This document shows, piece by piece, positions 41,994-51,541 of a DNA stretch of 64,000 nt (position 1 is its first letter; every line of letters begins with the position of its first letter). The stretch lies in assembly GCA_036271875.1 (NCBI GenBank), contig DATAZU010000002.1:97290-161289 (forward strand), written 5' to 3'. Source of the DNA: Galbitalea sp036271875 (GTDB lineage: Bacteria > Actinomycetota > Actinomycetes > Actinomycetales > Microbacteriaceae). Position numbers and translations under genes: made by a program. The notes beneath the pieces were generated by a model that was not told the DNA's origin, did not search any database, and was given only the letters and a program-made list of their open reading frames with translations.

Positions 41994-43691
41994 CTATTCG
42001 ACCGGGAGGTGACTCACCAGAAGTGCGAATGACGTTGCTCCAGGATCGGCCGTACCAACCGAGTGGTCTCCGTGGGTGCGCGATCGTCCTCGTCGCGCAA
42101 TGAGCCCGGCCGTTGCGTCGGCCGCCTCGCGTGCTCGTGTGGCGGCGTCGCGCCAGGCGTCGACAGGTTTTGCTCCACGCCGGATGGATGCGGCAAATTC
42201 TTCTGCGAACGGGTCGATGGCGTCGATCATCGTTTTCTCACCGACGATGGCGCCGCCCCGCGCGCCGATGGCAGCGCCGAAAGCGCTGATCGCCCGAACG
42301 AGAATCTGCGGACCGGGTACCGTTTCGTTGCCGATTGCCTCGCCAGCCGCAGTGAGCCCCGCGCCCCACAGGGCACCGGATGCGCCGCCGGCCCGATCCG
42401 ACCACGCGGCTCCCGCCGACGCGAGCACGCTGCCAAGGCCGGCGTCCTTCGCCGCGATGTCGACGGCCGCGGAAACGGCTGCCGTCACACCGCGCACCAT
42501 CCCCGCACCGTGATCACCGTCGCCGGCGACGGCATCCAGTTCACCCAGGAGGCTCTCGTTAGCAACGAGCACAGCTTCGGCACTCTTCAGTTGCGCCACG
42601 AGCCACGCGACCGCGGCGCGCGATTCCGAGGAAGCGGGTGGCACGTCGATCTCCGGAGCGCTCTCTGTCGTGACGGTGCGGCGTTGGCCGCCGGCGATCT
42701 CGCCGCGGGTAAAGGATGCGCTATCCGCTGGCGCCAGCCACAACCGCTCGAGTTCGTCATCCAGATAGGTAACTGAGAGCGACAGTCCGGCCATGTCGTA
42801 ACTGGTGACCTGCTCGCCGACCACCGGTGCGACCAGGCTCATGCCGACGGCCTCGAGACGAGCGCGCACGCGGTCGAATACCACGAAGAGTTCGTCGTAT
42901 TTGGTGGCGCCGAGACCGTTAACAAGTACTGCAAGGGGACGGCCCGCTTCGGGGGCACGTTCGGCGAACAGTCCGTCGACCAGCAGGTCGGCGATATCGT
43001 CGGCCGATCCGAGCTCGGACTCGGAAATCCCCGGCTCGCCGTGAATACCAAGCCCGACAGCAACCCGCCCGGCGGGAACCGTGAAGAGCGGCTCGGCGCT
43101 TCCGGGCAGAGTACAACCGGAGAAGGCAACGCCGAACGAGCGGGTGGCTTCGTTTGCCGCGATTGCGATGCGTTCGACCGTGTCGATTGACTGTCCGGCC
43201 TCGGCCGCCGCGCCGATGATCTTCAGCACAGTGAAGCTGCCTGCGATTCCCCGACGCAACGCTCGATCGTCGGTCGACGCCGAGGCGATGTCGTCCGTCA
43301 CGGCGATCATCCGGGCATCCACACCGTCCAAGCGAAGTTTCTCGACGGCGGCCGAAAAGTGCAGGATGTCACCCGCATAGTTGATCGGCACAAAGAGCAC
43401 GCCGCCGCCGCTGTCAGCCGAACGGGCCACGCTCAGGATCTGGTTTTCGGACGGGGACGCAAAGATGTTGCCGCAGGCGGCAGCACTACCGAATCCTGGG
43501 CCAACCCAGCCCGAGAAGGCAGGGAAGTGACCCGAACCACCGCCCATGACCACCGCAACCTGACCCTCTGTGGTACTGCGGGACCGTACTACACCGCCGG
43601 GCACCGGCAGCACACGATCGGGCTGTGTCGCGGCGAATCCAGCGAGGGCGTCGCCAGCGAAGTCGCTCGGGGAGTTGACCAGCAGCGTCAC
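41994..43691 (-). CDS. Dihydroxyacetone-kinase-family fusion (DhaK-DhaL)
   Basis: A 565-residue ATP-dependent kinase. The N-terminal DhaK domain (about 1-325) has the substrate-binding MGGGSGHFPAF loop and the histidine that covalently holds the keto substrate (GLGIHGEPG). The C-terminal DhaL domain (about 360-560) has the metal-binding GDGDHGAGM loop. Family members phosphorylate dihydroxyacetone, erythrulose or glyceraldehyde. It is the last gene of the long minus-strand operon, five bases after an SDR, so it may phosphorylate a keto-sugar or similar product of that pathway. Confidence 0.9.
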   Translation of the reverse strand: MTLLVNSPSDFAGDALAGFAATQPDRVLPVPGGVVRSRSTTEGQVAVVMGGGSGHFPAFSGWVGPGFGSAAACGNIFASPSENQILSVARSADSGGGVLFVPINYAGDILHFSAAVEKLRLDGVDARMIAVTDDIASASTDDRALRRGIAGSFTVLKIIGAAAEAGQSIDTVERIAIAANEATRSFGVAFSGCTLPGSAEPLFTVPAGRVAVGLGIHGEPGISESELGSADDIADLLVDGLFAERAPEAGRPLAVLVNGLGATKYDELFVVFDRVRARLEAVGMSLVAPVVGEQVTSYDMAGLSLSVTYLDDELERLWLAPADSASFTRGEIAGGQRRTVTTESAPEIDVPPASSESRAAVAWLVAQLKSAEAVLVANESLLGELDAVAGDGDHGAGMVRGVTAAVSAAVDIAAKDAGLGSVLASAGAAWSDRAGGASGALWGAGLTAAGEAIGNETVPGPQILVRAISAFGAAIGARGGAIVGEKTMIDAIDPFAEEFAASIRRGAKPVDAWRDAATRAREAADATAGLIARRGRSRTHGDHSVGTADPGATSFALLVSHLPVE

Positions 43692-43696
43692 CGGAC

Positions 43697-44419
43697 TCAG
43701 TCCTCTTCCGTAGCTCCGCGCAGCGAGTAGACCAGGCTGCGTACCGTGCGTGGCTGCGACAGCGTGAACACGATCGCCTCGGCGACGTCGCCCGCGGCCA
43801 TCATGTCGGCCAACTCGGGGCTCTTCGTTGTTCGCCCGGCTCCGGGCTTCATGGCGAATTCAGTCGCAACGCCACCCGGACAGAGCGTGGTTATCCGAAT
43901 GCCCTTCCGGTAGAGCTCGCGATCGAGCCCGTTGCTCAGGCCCATCTGAGCGTGCTTTGTTGCGGCGTAGACGGCTTCATTTGCTCGCGCATCAAGGCCG
44001 GCCACGGAACTGACGATGACTACGTCGCCCGAGCCCTGCGGCAGCATTCGCCTGACGGCTGCTCGCACCGGCCACACCGTCCCAGCGATGTTCGTCTCCA
44101 TCATTTCGGCGAGCTCATCGTCGGTGTGGTCAAGGATTCCGCCGTATACCCCGATGCCAGCGTTCGCGATCAATCCGTCGATGTGTCCGAACCTGTCGAC
44201 CGCAGTCGCGACGAGCAGCTCGGCATCCGCGGGCCGACGCACGTCCATCGTGACCGCGGCAACGTTGTTTTCGCCCAACTCTGCGACGAGCGAGTTCAGC
44301 CGGTCGACGCGTCGCGCGCCGACGACAACCTTTGCGCCGCGCGCGACCAGTGCGCGTGCGGTTGCTTCGCCGATTCCGGAACTCGCACCTGTGATCGCTG
44401 CGACGTAGTTCTCAAACAT
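43697..44419 (-). CDS. Short-chain dehydrogenase/reductase
   Basis: A 240-residue classical SDR: AAITGASSGIGEATARALVA is the cofactor loop, ANAGIGVYGGIL follows strand 4 and YAATKHAQMG contains the catalytic Tyr and Lys. The nearest types are NADP-dependent serine or 3-hydroxy acid dehydrogenases. ATG at 44419 begins immediately before the first strand. It lies 16 bases after another SDR and five bases before the DhaK-DhaL gene. Confidence 0.9.
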   Translation of the reverse strand: MFENYVAAITGASSGIGEATARALVARGAKVVVGARRVDRLNSLVAELGENNVAAVTMDVRRPADAELLVATAVDRFGHIDGLIANAGIGVYGGILDHTDDELAEMMETNIAGTVWPVRAAVRRMLPQGSGDVVIVSSVAGLDARANEAVYAATKHAQMGLSNGLDRELYRKGIRITTLCPGGVATEFAMKPGAGRTTKSPELADMMAAGDVAEAIVFTLSQPRTVRSLVYSLRGATEED

Positions 44420-44435
44420 CCGGGTTCTCCTTGTT

Positions 44436-45188
44436 TTATTCGGGTCGGACCGCGAGTCGCGACCCGCAGTCGACGTGCAGGGTTGTGCCGTTGACGTACC
44501 GGCCACCGAGGGGGTCCGCGAGGTATGCGACTGCGGCAGCAATATCCTCCGGCTCACCGACAGATCTGCCGCCGGTTACATACGTCGCGCGAACTTCGGC
44601 GGGCACCTGTTCGAAAATTGGGGTGCGGATGGTGCCGGGCACAACGATGTTCGATCGGATGTCGTCCCTGAGCCACGCGGAGGCCATCGAGCGCACGAGA
44701 CCTTCAATACCCGCCTTCGCCGAAGCGTAGTGAAAGTGCATCGGGCTGCCCTGATGCGCCGCGAGAGAACCGATTGCAATGATCCGGCCCGCACCCTGCG
44801 CGAGGTAGGGGTGCAAAGTGCGCGCGGCAAGGTAGGTGCCGAGGATGTGAATCGACAGCATGCGCACGAATTGGTCAACTTCGATCGTGAGCGGATCGTG
44901 ATAGTCGACCACGCCGGCGGCGGTCACGAGCACGCGCGGACGGAGCTTCTCCCCGAGTTCGGAGAAAGCCGCAACTGCCTGTTCCTCGATTGAGACATCC
45001 GCAACAGCGCCGAAGGCGACAATGCCGTCCGCCTCGAGCGCGGCAACTGCGCTTTCGACACCCTCGGGAGAAATATCGACGATACCGACGGGGCCGGATT
45101 CCCCCAGCTTCCGGGCGGTAGCGAGGCCAATGGCCCCGCTACCGCCCGTGACGATGGATCCTCTGCTCTCATCCATGACAGCGGTCAT
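44436..45188 (-). CDS. Short-chain dehydrogenase/reductase
   Basis: A 250-residue classical SDR: GSIVTGGSGAIGLATARKLG, then VTAAGVVDYHDPL and YASAKAGIEGLVRSM with the catalytic Tyr and Lys. The C-terminal YVNGTTLHVDCG is typical of the family. Its start overlaps the enoyl-CoA hydratase stop by four bases. Its substrate is probably an hydroxyl intermediate of the same pathway. Confidence 0.9.
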   Translation of the reverse strand: MTAVMDESRGSIVTGGSGAIGLATARKLGESGPVGIVDISPEGVESAVAALEADGIVAFGAVADVSIEEQAVAAFSELGEKLRPRVLVTAAGVVDYHDPLTIEVDQFVRMLSIHILGTYLAARTLHPYLAQGAGRIIAIGSLAAHQGSPMHFHYASAKAGIEGLVRSMASAWLRDDIRSNIVVPGTIRTPIFEQVPAEVRATYVTGGRSVGEPEDIAAAVAYLADPLGGRYVNGTTLHVDCGSRLAVRPE

Positions 45189-45967
45189 CGTCCGGTGAAG
45201 TGCGGCTCGCGTTTCTCGACAAACGCGGCCGACGCTTCATCGAAGTCATCAGTGAGGTGAAGCTTGAGCGGCTGAATGTAGAGCGCCGCGTCGTCGGAGT
45301 AGTCCTTCCACGGCCAGCGACTGATCCGAACGTGAGCTCGAACGGCGAGCGGGGGGTTCTTGAGGATGGCCTCGGCAAGTTCCTCAGCCGCGGCGATGTG
45401 CTGGCCGGGTTCGACCAGGCGATTGATGAATCCAAGCGGCTCGAGTCGCGTCGCCGAGACCCGATCGCCGAGAATGAGCAGTTCGGTCGCGAGCTTGGAC
45501 GGCATGAAGGTCTGCATCTTGGCCCACAGCTGGCCACCGGCGATGCCGCGCTTCGACTCGGCGATCATGAACTCGGCGTCCGTGGTGGCGACAATTAGAT
45601 CTGTTTCCAGGATGAGGTTGAAACCGAGCCCGACCGATAGGCCGTGAGCTGCTCCGATGACGGGCTTCCAGTTGGCGGTCTTACCCAGGTGACCGTCGGT
45701 GGGGGGACCCGCCGACAAGAGCGCATCGCGTTGCGCGCGGTCGTGACCGGCAAACCGCTCGCGGACATCGATACCGAGACAGAAGTCCGTTCCGTTGCCG
45801 TAAAGGATGGCGACCCAGGCCTCGTCGTCCATGTCGTACTGCCGGAAAGCGTCCGCCATGTCGACCTGCATCTGCAGGGTCACCGCATTGCGACGCTCGG
45901 GTCGATTCAATGCGATGTATGCGATGCGGCCGCGTCGCTCGTATGTCACTGTCTTTTCTTCAGGCAT
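45185..45967 (-). CDS. Enoyl-CoA hydratase/isomerase family protein
   Basis: A 260-residue crotonase-fold protein (IAYIALNRPERRNAV, GTDFCLGIDVRER, GAAHGLSVGLGFNL as the oxyanion loop). The second conserved segment reads ESKRGIAGGQLWAKM, where classic hydratases have a catalytic Glu in a similar place. Family members hydrate, isomerise or hydrolyse acyl-CoA. ATG at 45967 is 23 bases from the amidohydrolase stop. More upstream sequence is open but overlaps the amidohydrolase. Confidence 0.85.
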   Translation of the reverse strand: MPEEKTVTYERRGRIAYIALNRPERRNAVTLQMQVDMADAFRQYDMDDEAWVAILYGNGTDFCLGIDVRERFAGHDRAQRDALLSAGPPTDGHLGKTANWKPVIGAAHGLSVGLGFNLILETDLIVATTDAEFMIAESKRGIAGGQLWAKMQTFMPSKLATELLILGDRVSATRLEPLGFINRLVEPGQHIAAAEELAEAILKNPPLAVRAHVRISRWPWKDYSDDAALYIQPLKLHLTDDFDEASAAFVEKREPHFTGR

Positions 45968-45990
45968 GCCTGAGTCCTCTCTTCGTGGTT

Positions 45991-46809
45991 TTAGAGCCAG
46001 TTGGCCCAATGGATGAAAGATCCGCCCATGACCTGGTCGTAGTCGGAGTCGCTGAGGCCGATTTGCCGCATCATCCGCACGGCGTTCGGATAGCCGCTCG
46101 GGAGTCGAGCGAAATCGGATCCCCAGAACACGCGGTCCGGTCCGAAGGCCCGGACAAGGGTACGAACGGACTCGTGGATGGCGGGATACGGGTAGTCGTC
46201 CGAAACGAGGGTTGGCAGTGCCGACACCTTGACCGCCAGATTGGTGTGGTGCGCCAATGCCGCGAGCGCCTCGATCACCGAGTCGAGCTCGGTGGGCGAC
46301 GGCCGCGTCGCCAGATTCAGGTGATCGACGGCGAACCGGATGTTCGGGTACTCCGCCACCACCGTTCCGAGTTCTTGGAACTGGCCCGGCATCCACACCA
46401 TCATCCGTAGGCCGAGATCGTCCGCGGCGCGCCAGAGCCAATCTGCGCTGCCATCCATGAGAGGAGAGTATTTCGGGGACTTCAGGAAGATCTGGCGAAG
46501 CCCGCCGAACCCGGGACGAGAGCGCCAGCTCTCAAGTTGTCCGGGCGCATCGGGAGACCGCAGTGACAGTGCGGGCATCGCAATCAGTCGGTCCGGATGG
46601 CTTGTGGCTGCCGCGAGCACCAGCTCGTTTCCACCGAGATCCCACTCGGGTGGGATCACTGCGGCTCGATCCACCCCGGCGGCATCCATTTCGGCCAGGA
46701 GCACGTCGACACTGAGGCTCGGGCGCGGCGCAAACTCCCTCCACGCCGCTCGCCAGGGTGTCTCTTCCGTCTCGGCATTCCAGACGTGCACGTGGCTGTC
46801 GACGATCAT
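45991..46809 (-). CDS. Amidohydrolase-2 family metal-dependent hydrolase
   Basis: A 272-residue TIM-barrel hydrolase beginning with the metal-binding VDSHVHVW motif. Other conserved residues are H in FAVDHLNLA and D in VFWGSDFARLP. The family includes decarboxylases of aromatic acids (gamma-resorcylate, ACMS) and lactone hydrolases such as LigI. The substrate is unknown. It overlaps the acyl-CoA ligase end by four bases. Confidence 0.88.
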   Translation of the reverse strand: MIVDSHVHVWNAETEETPWRAAWREFAPRPSLSVDVLLAEMDAAGVDRAAVIPPEWDLGGNELVLAAATSHPDRLIAMPALSLRSPDAPGQLESWRSRPGFGGLRQIFLKSPKYSPLMDGSADWLWRAADDLGLRMMVWMPGQFQELGTVVAEYPNIRFAVDHLNLATRPSPTELDSVIEALAALAHHTNLAVKVSALPTLVSDDYPYPAIHESVRTLVRAFGPDRVFWGSDFARLPSGYPNAVRMMRQIGLSDSDYDQVMGGSFIHWANWL

Positions 46810-48881
46810 GTCGGCGCGCCCGCGAAGTTCTGAATTTTCGCGTCCAGTGCCACCAGTCGCTCTCCGGTCGCGACGATCGGATTCAGGTCGAGAGATTCCG
46901 TCTCCGGATGCGTCATCATCCAGTCCTCCATCGCGCGGAGCAGCGCAACAAACCCCGCCACGTTGGTTGCCGCGTGCGGGCGCACCAACTGTTCGTACTG
47001 AGCATCCGTCACCGGCGAGATCCGAACTTGAGCGTGCTCCTCGGCCTGACCCCCGCCCGGCCCAAACAGGATGGTAAGGAGGCCCCCGGTGCGATATGCG
47101 CCGAGGAAGAACTCTGCCGTGTGTGCGACCGTCTCGGTGACGGAAACCGGTCCCGTGAATCGCTGCGCCAGAAAAGCGACCGCACTCTCGAGTGTTTGGC
47201 GATCGCCGATGCCTTGCAGCACGCCGCCGAGCCTGGCTCGATGTGCGAGGCCAGCCTCGGACTTAACGACGAGCGGATACGGTGGCAGCGCAGCGTCACC
47301 GCCCAACGCCGATCCTCGAGCGATCATGATCGATGCGGGCCACGACAGGGGCAGCGAAGCGAGTGCATCCTGTGCGTCCTGTCCCGTGATCGGTGCGGGG
47401 GAGTCGCCGAGAGGCTCGGAGACCCGGCCTGACCCGGTCGACGCAGTGGCGGGTGACGCCGGGGAGTCGACCGGCGTCCCGAGGGTGGCAAGCGCGCGAA
47501 GTTTGACCGCAGACTCGATTGATCCCATTCCGATGACCGCGGATTCGATCCGCGTTGCTTCAGGCAAGAAGGGGAAGAGGCTCGCGATGAACGGGATACG
47601 GCCAAGCTCCGAGATCTCGTGGGCGAAGTCGGCGATTTGGCCGAGATGGACCGACTGTTCGTTGCGCGGTAGCCCCAGGATGGACGCGAAAGCGCTTATC
47701 CCGTACTGCTCGTCGGCGCCGATTGTCGCGATAGTGCGGTTGACACTGTCCGAGTGGCCCATGCTCTGGCTGCCGAAGTCGACCGGATTCACGCTCACTT
47801 CGAGGGAGATGCCGAGTTCGCGCTTCGTCTCGTCTCGTGGTTCGACTAGTTCGAGCCCCACGTTCGAAATGGCGTCGGCCATCGCGACATCCGCACCACC
47901 CGAGTCGCTGAACAAAACGATGCGATCACCGGTAAACCGTTTGGCACCGACGGCGTTCAGTGCCTCGACCGACCACACCACCTCATCCAGGGTCGCCGCC
48001 TGGACCGCGTGGAACTGGACTGCCAGTCCGGCCAGGATGGCTCGCGGCGTCGTTGCCATTCCGCTGTGCGACGCGGCGGCGCGGCCGCCTGCATCCGAGC
48101 TTCCCCCGATCATGAACACGACGGACTTCTGCAGTTCGGCGGCGCGGGCGAGCATTGCCGCGAAGTGGGGAAGGGAGGCGATGCCGTCGGCGTACATCGC
48201 GACGATGCGTACTTCGTCTCGTTCCAGAAGGGCAAGGCCCAACTGCTCCATCGAGAGCATGCATCCGGTTCCGAACTCCAGCGCGGAGTGGATTCCGACC
48301 TTTCGCTGGCTGAGATGTTTGACCATTCCGCCCAGGATGCCGCCGCTCTGCGACAGCAGCGCGACTCCGCCGGAGCTCAGATCTTCCACGACCGGAACGA
48401 CGAGGCCGAGAAGGTTTGCCGACGGCAGCACGAGTCCGTTCGACTGCGGGCCAAGAACCGGCACCGAGTTCTCCCAGCCCCAGCGTGCGATGTCATCCTC
48501 GTAACGCTTCGCCGCATCCGCACCGCTGCCCTCAGCGAAGACCACGACAACATCGGGCAGGCTCGGCAGGCTCTCGAGTACGGGCATGCAGGCGTCCAGT
48601 GACACCAGCAGGTAGAGCACACCGATTGCGCCGGTGATCGACGTGACATCGGGGATGCACTCAAACCCGAACAGCCGTCGATATCCCGGGTTCACGAACC
48701 TGATCGGTCCGCGATACCGGCACGAGGGATTCGCGAAGTTGCGCAGCAGATGTTCGGTCAGGTATCCGTTCGGCGAAGCGCCGACAACGGTGACCGCACT
48801 GGGTGCCAGCAGTCTCGCAAGCATGGTGTCGTCGAGTCGCCGGATTTCACCTCCGCCGCTCGACCTGGGGGATGGGGTCAT
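46806..48881 (-). CDS. ADP-forming acyl-CoA ligase (acetate-CoA ligase family)
   Basis: A 691-residue protein. The CoA-binding Rossmann domain is at about 20-150 (VTVVGASPNGYLTEHLLRNF), followed by succinyl-CoA-ligase-like domains (LLSQSGGILGGM, AASHSGMATTP) and a C-terminal ATP-grasp-like domain (about 505-690; YPLVVKSEAGLAHRARLGGV). It would activate a carboxylic acid to its CoA thioester, forming ADP. A Pro/Ser/Thr-rich linker lies at about 470-505. It overlaps both neighbours by four bases. Confidence 0.87.
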   Translation of the reverse strand: MTPSPRSSGGGEIRRLDDTMLARLLAPSAVTVVGASPNGYLTEHLLRNFANPSCRYRGPIRFVNPGYRRLFGFECIPDVTSITGAIGVLYLLVSLDACMPVLESLPSLPDVVVVFAEGSGADAAKRYEDDIARWGWENSVPVLGPQSNGLVLPSANLLGLVVPVVEDLSSGGVALLSQSGGILGGMVKHLSQRKVGIHSALEFGTGCMLSMEQLGLALLERDEVRIVAMYADGIASLPHFAAMLARAAELQKSVVFMIGGSSDAGGRAAASHSGMATTPRAILAGLAVQFHAVQAATLDEVVWSVEALNAVGAKRFTGDRIVLFSDSGGADVAMADAISNVGLELVEPRDETKRELGISLEVSVNPVDFGSQSMGHSDSVNRTIATIGADEQYGISAFASILGLPRNEQSVHLGQIADFAHEISELGRIPFIASLFPFLPEATRIESAVIGMGSIESAVKLRALATLGTPVDSPASPATASTGSGRVSEPLGDSPAPITGQDAQDALASLPLSWPASIMIARGSALGGDAALPPYPLVVKSEAGLAHRARLGGVLQGIGDRQTLESAVAFLAQRFTGPVSVTETVAHTAEFFLGAYRTGGLLTILFGPGGGQAEEHAQVRISPVTDAQYEQLVRPHAATNVAGFVALLRAMEDWMMTHPETESLDLNPIVATGERLVALDAKIQNFAGAPT

Positions 48882-49852
48882 GCCACCGACAGTTTCTCGA
48901 GCAGTCCCGTCGCCTCAAGCCGTTCGGTCAGTGCGTCCCGGTCGGCCTGCGTCAGCTTGTGCATCGGAGGACGGACGGATCCGCCCCGCATACCGATGAG
49001 ATCCATCCAGTGCTTGATGAGGGGGATCGGGTGCAGCGCCGCTGACTTGTTCCACAGCGGTTCGTAGATCGAATTCCAGACGTCGCGCAATCCATCCAGC
49101 GCATAGAACTGCTCCCACGCCGAGGCGTTTTCACCGGCATCGATTGCGGCAACGTAGTCGTGCAGAGGCTGCCAGCGCGGGCTCTGCATGAGGAACACGG
49201 ATGTTGCGCCCATCATGACCTGCTGGTTCATGTACATCTTCATTGCTGGTAGGTGCTTCTCGAGGGGGTTACTGACGACGATGCGATCGCCAACGGCCTG
49301 CATCGCCGCGATCGTGTGGCCGAAGTCGTTGACGGCATCCTTCAGAGCGCCGACGTTCTCGATGTTGGCAATCCGATCGATCGTCTCGATCGTCATGTTG
49401 ATCCCCGAGTGGTACGTGTTGTATGCGATAACGGGCAGCGACACGTTCGAGCAGACGTACTCGAACCAATCACCGATCATCTCCTGCGACTTCGCGAACT
49501 CCATCGGCGTCCAGAGCATCACGGCGTCGGCACCGAGCTCGCCGGCGTAGTTCACCAGGTCGATGGTCTCGGGAACGCTGTAGTCGAGTGCGTGCAGATA
49601 GCAGGGCACCCGGCCCCCGATCGTCGTGACCAGGGTCTCGAAGGCCTTGCGTCGCTCTTCGAGAGTCAGGTACCACGGCTCCGAGAACCCGAAGCCGATT
49701 CCGTCAACCTTGGAGTCGATCAGGAATTCCACGTTGTGGCGAATCCCGTCGTAGTCGATGGATCCGTCGTCGTTCATTGGCACCATCGGGGAGGTGAACA
49801 ATCCCTTCAGCGTCTCGCGTGCCCATTCTTTTGCGTGTGAATTCCCGGTCAT
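48878..49852 (-). CDS. DapA-family aldolase/lyase
   Basis: A 324-residue TIM-barrel protein of the dihydrodipicolinate synthase family. The Schiff-base lysine is in VGALKDAVND and the Tyr in AYNTYHSG. The usual GTTGE loop is replaced by GFGFSEPWYLT, so it is unlikely to make dihydrodipicolinate. A pyruvate- or other keto-acid-dependent aldolase or hydratase is more probable. ATG at 49852 overlaps the alpha/beta-hydrolase stop by four bases. Confidence 0.85.
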   Translation of the reverse strand: MTGNSHAKEWARETLKGLFTSPMVPMNDDGSIDYDGIRHNVEFLIDSKVDGIGFGFSEPWYLTLEERRKAFETLVTTIGGRVPCYLHALDYSVPETIDLVNYAGELGADAVMLWTPMEFAKSQEMIGDWFEYVCSNVSLPVIAYNTYHSGINMTIETIDRIANIENVGALKDAVNDFGHTIAAMQAVGDRIVVSNPLEKHLPAMKMYMNQQVMMGATSVFLMQSPRWQPLHDYVAAIDAGENASAWEQFYALDGLRDVWNSIYEPLWNKSAALHPIPLIKHWMDLIGMRGGSVRPPMHKLTQADRDALTERLEATGLLEKLSVA

Positions 49853-50739
49853 TGGGATCCTCCGATTGCTTGGTGGTGTAACTGACTTTCCCGTCGACTG
49901 CGCCACCACTCGGTGATGGCGTCAGCGATGGTCTCTGCCCCGGTTTCGTAGTTGTGGGTTACTCCCGGGAGGATCGTGGTGTTGACGTCGCCGGCCGACG
50001 CCATGAGTCCGGTCATTCGCTCGAGTTCGGGAGTTCCACCGACGTCGTGCGAATCGCCGTAGAAGGCGAGGACGGGGACGACCACCCTGGACTGCCAGTC
50101 GGCGGGTCGTCCAAAGACGAGATCAGCGGCGGCCGCCCAGCTCGCATAGGTCTGCGCACTGACTGTTCGAGTTCCGAATCCCCGTGGCCAGCTGCCGTCG
50201 GGCAGCAACACTGCACCGTCGCCTCGCGCCACCATTGCGGTCGCGAGAGTGGTCGTCTCGGCCTCGAGTGTCTCTATTCCCCAACTGGGTGATGCCAGGA
50301 TCAGTCCGTCAATCGGGACCTGGGATCCGGCGAGCCATGAGGCTACCTTCACGCCGCCGAAGCTGTGTCCGGCCAGGACCACGCGCCGATATCCAAGGGA
50401 GCGCGCGAGCTCGATCCAGGCGGTGATGTCGAGAGCGGACTCTTGGAACACTTCAAACCAACTGCCGACCTTTTTGGTGCCCCAGCCGTCCTCTCGCCGT
50501 TGCCAGGCGGTGACCGCGCCGTGGTACCCACGCGCCGAGATGCTCATGAACGAGATGCCCGAGTATGCCAACACGCGACCGATTCGCAGGCATGGCGAGT
50601 AGTCGTAGCTCGAGCCGAACCCGTGCAGCCACAGCACCACGGTGTCTCGGTTCTCGTCTTCCGGAGCGATGAGTGCGCCGGGCAGGACCAGATGATCCTC
50701 GGTCTCGACTTCGACAAAGAACTCGCGTGCGGTCGACAT
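49849..50739 (-). CDS. Alpha/beta-fold hydrolase
   Basis: A 296-residue hydrolase: LWLHGFGSSYDY is the oxyanion region, AGHSFGGVKVASWL holds the nucleophile Ser, YGDSHDVGG the acid and GVTHNYETG the His. It may open an ester, lactone or C-C bond before CoA activation. ATG at 50739 is one base after the LivG stop. More upstream sequence is open but lies within livG. Confidence 0.85.
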   Translation of the reverse strand: MSTAREFFVEVETEDHLVLPGALIAPEDENRDTVVLWLHGFGSSYDYSPCLRIGRVLAYSGISFMSISARGYHGAVTAWQRREDGWGTKKVGSWFEVFQESALDITAWIELARSLGYRRVVLAGHSFGGVKVASWLAGSQVPIDGLILASPSWGIETLEAETTTLATAMVARGDGAVLLPDGSWPRGFGTRTVSAQTYASWAAAADLVFGRPADWQSRVVVPVLAFYGDSHDVGGTPELERMTGLMASAGDVNTTILPGVTHNYETGAETIADAITEWWRSRRESQLHHQAIGGSQ

Positions 50740-50740
50740 G

Positions 50741-51541
50741 CTAGGCGACCCCATCCGTCGACGACGCTGATTCCTCGGGCGCCCCAAGGTATGCCGCGAT
50801 CACCAGCGGGTTGGTCATGACTTCGCTGGGTGGCCCGGCCGCAATGACTTTGCCGTAGTCGAGCACGACCACGCGATCGCATAGATCGCTGACAAAGTTC
50901 GCGTCGTGCTCGATCAGGATCTGAGTCAGACCGATTTCGGACTGCAGGCGAGCAAGACAAACGCTGACCTGGACCTTCTCCTCGTGACTCATTCCGGAAG
51001 TCGGTTCGTCGAGGAGCAGGATCTTCGGATCAGCAGCGAGCGCTCGTCCGATCTCGACGATCTTTTGGCGACCCCATGGCAGTGAGCCGGCCATCGTTTG
51101 CGCCAGGGGACTCAGCCCGAGGAATGCCATGATCTCGCGGACCTTCGCGCGATTGCGCTTGTCTTCCGTGCGGGCGCGGCCAACAGCAAATGAGCTCTCC
51201 ACGATGCTGTTGTGCATCAGGTAGTCGCAGCCGAACAGGATGTTGTCCTCAACGGTTGCCGAGGGCTGAAGCGATACGCCTTGAAAGGTCCGCCCGACGC
51301 CGAGACGTACATACTTCTCGCCGGCGCGACCGAGCATGTTGACGCCGTCGAGCGTCACACGACCGGATTGGGGCTGCACGACGCCGTTCAGACAATTGAG
51401 CAAGCTTGTCTTGCCTGCACCGTTCGGGCCGATGATTCCCAGACGCTCGCCGCGTTCGACCGAGAACGATACGTCCTCAAGGGCGACGATGTTGCCGAAC
51501 CGCAGCGAGATGCCCTGAACCGTTAGCAGGCTGTCGCTCAT
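50741..51541 (-). CDS. livG: Branched-chain-type ABC importer ATPase (LivG-like)
   Basis: A 266-residue ATPase: Walker A GIIGPNGAGKTSLL, LivG-type GVGRTFQGVSLQP Q-loop, Walker B ILLLDEPTSGM and H-loop ILIEHDANFV. It pairs with the fused permease-ATPase gene immediately upstream (four-base overlap) to energise import. The signature LPWGRQKIVEIGRAL replaces the usual LSYGxQR, as in part of this subfamily. Confidence 0.9.
   Translation of the reverse strand: MSDSLLTVQGISLRFGNIVALEDVSFSVERGERLGIIGPNGAGKTSLLNCLNGVVQPQSGRVTLDGVNMLGRAGEKYVRLGVGRTFQGVSLQPSATVEDNILFGCDYLMHNSIVESSFAVGRARTEDKRNRAKVREIMAFLGLSPLAQTMAGSLPWGRQKIVEIGRALAADPKILLLDEPTSGMSHEEKVQVSVCLARLQSEIGLTQILIEHDANFVSDLCDRVVVLDYGKVIAAGPPSEVMTNPLVIAAYLGAPEESASSTDGVA

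Noticed and set aside
47071..48504. Antisense 477-codon frame over the acyl-CoA ligase gene
   Set aside because: Ser/Arg/Ala-rich shadow of a clear ligase; no motif or ribosome site supports it.
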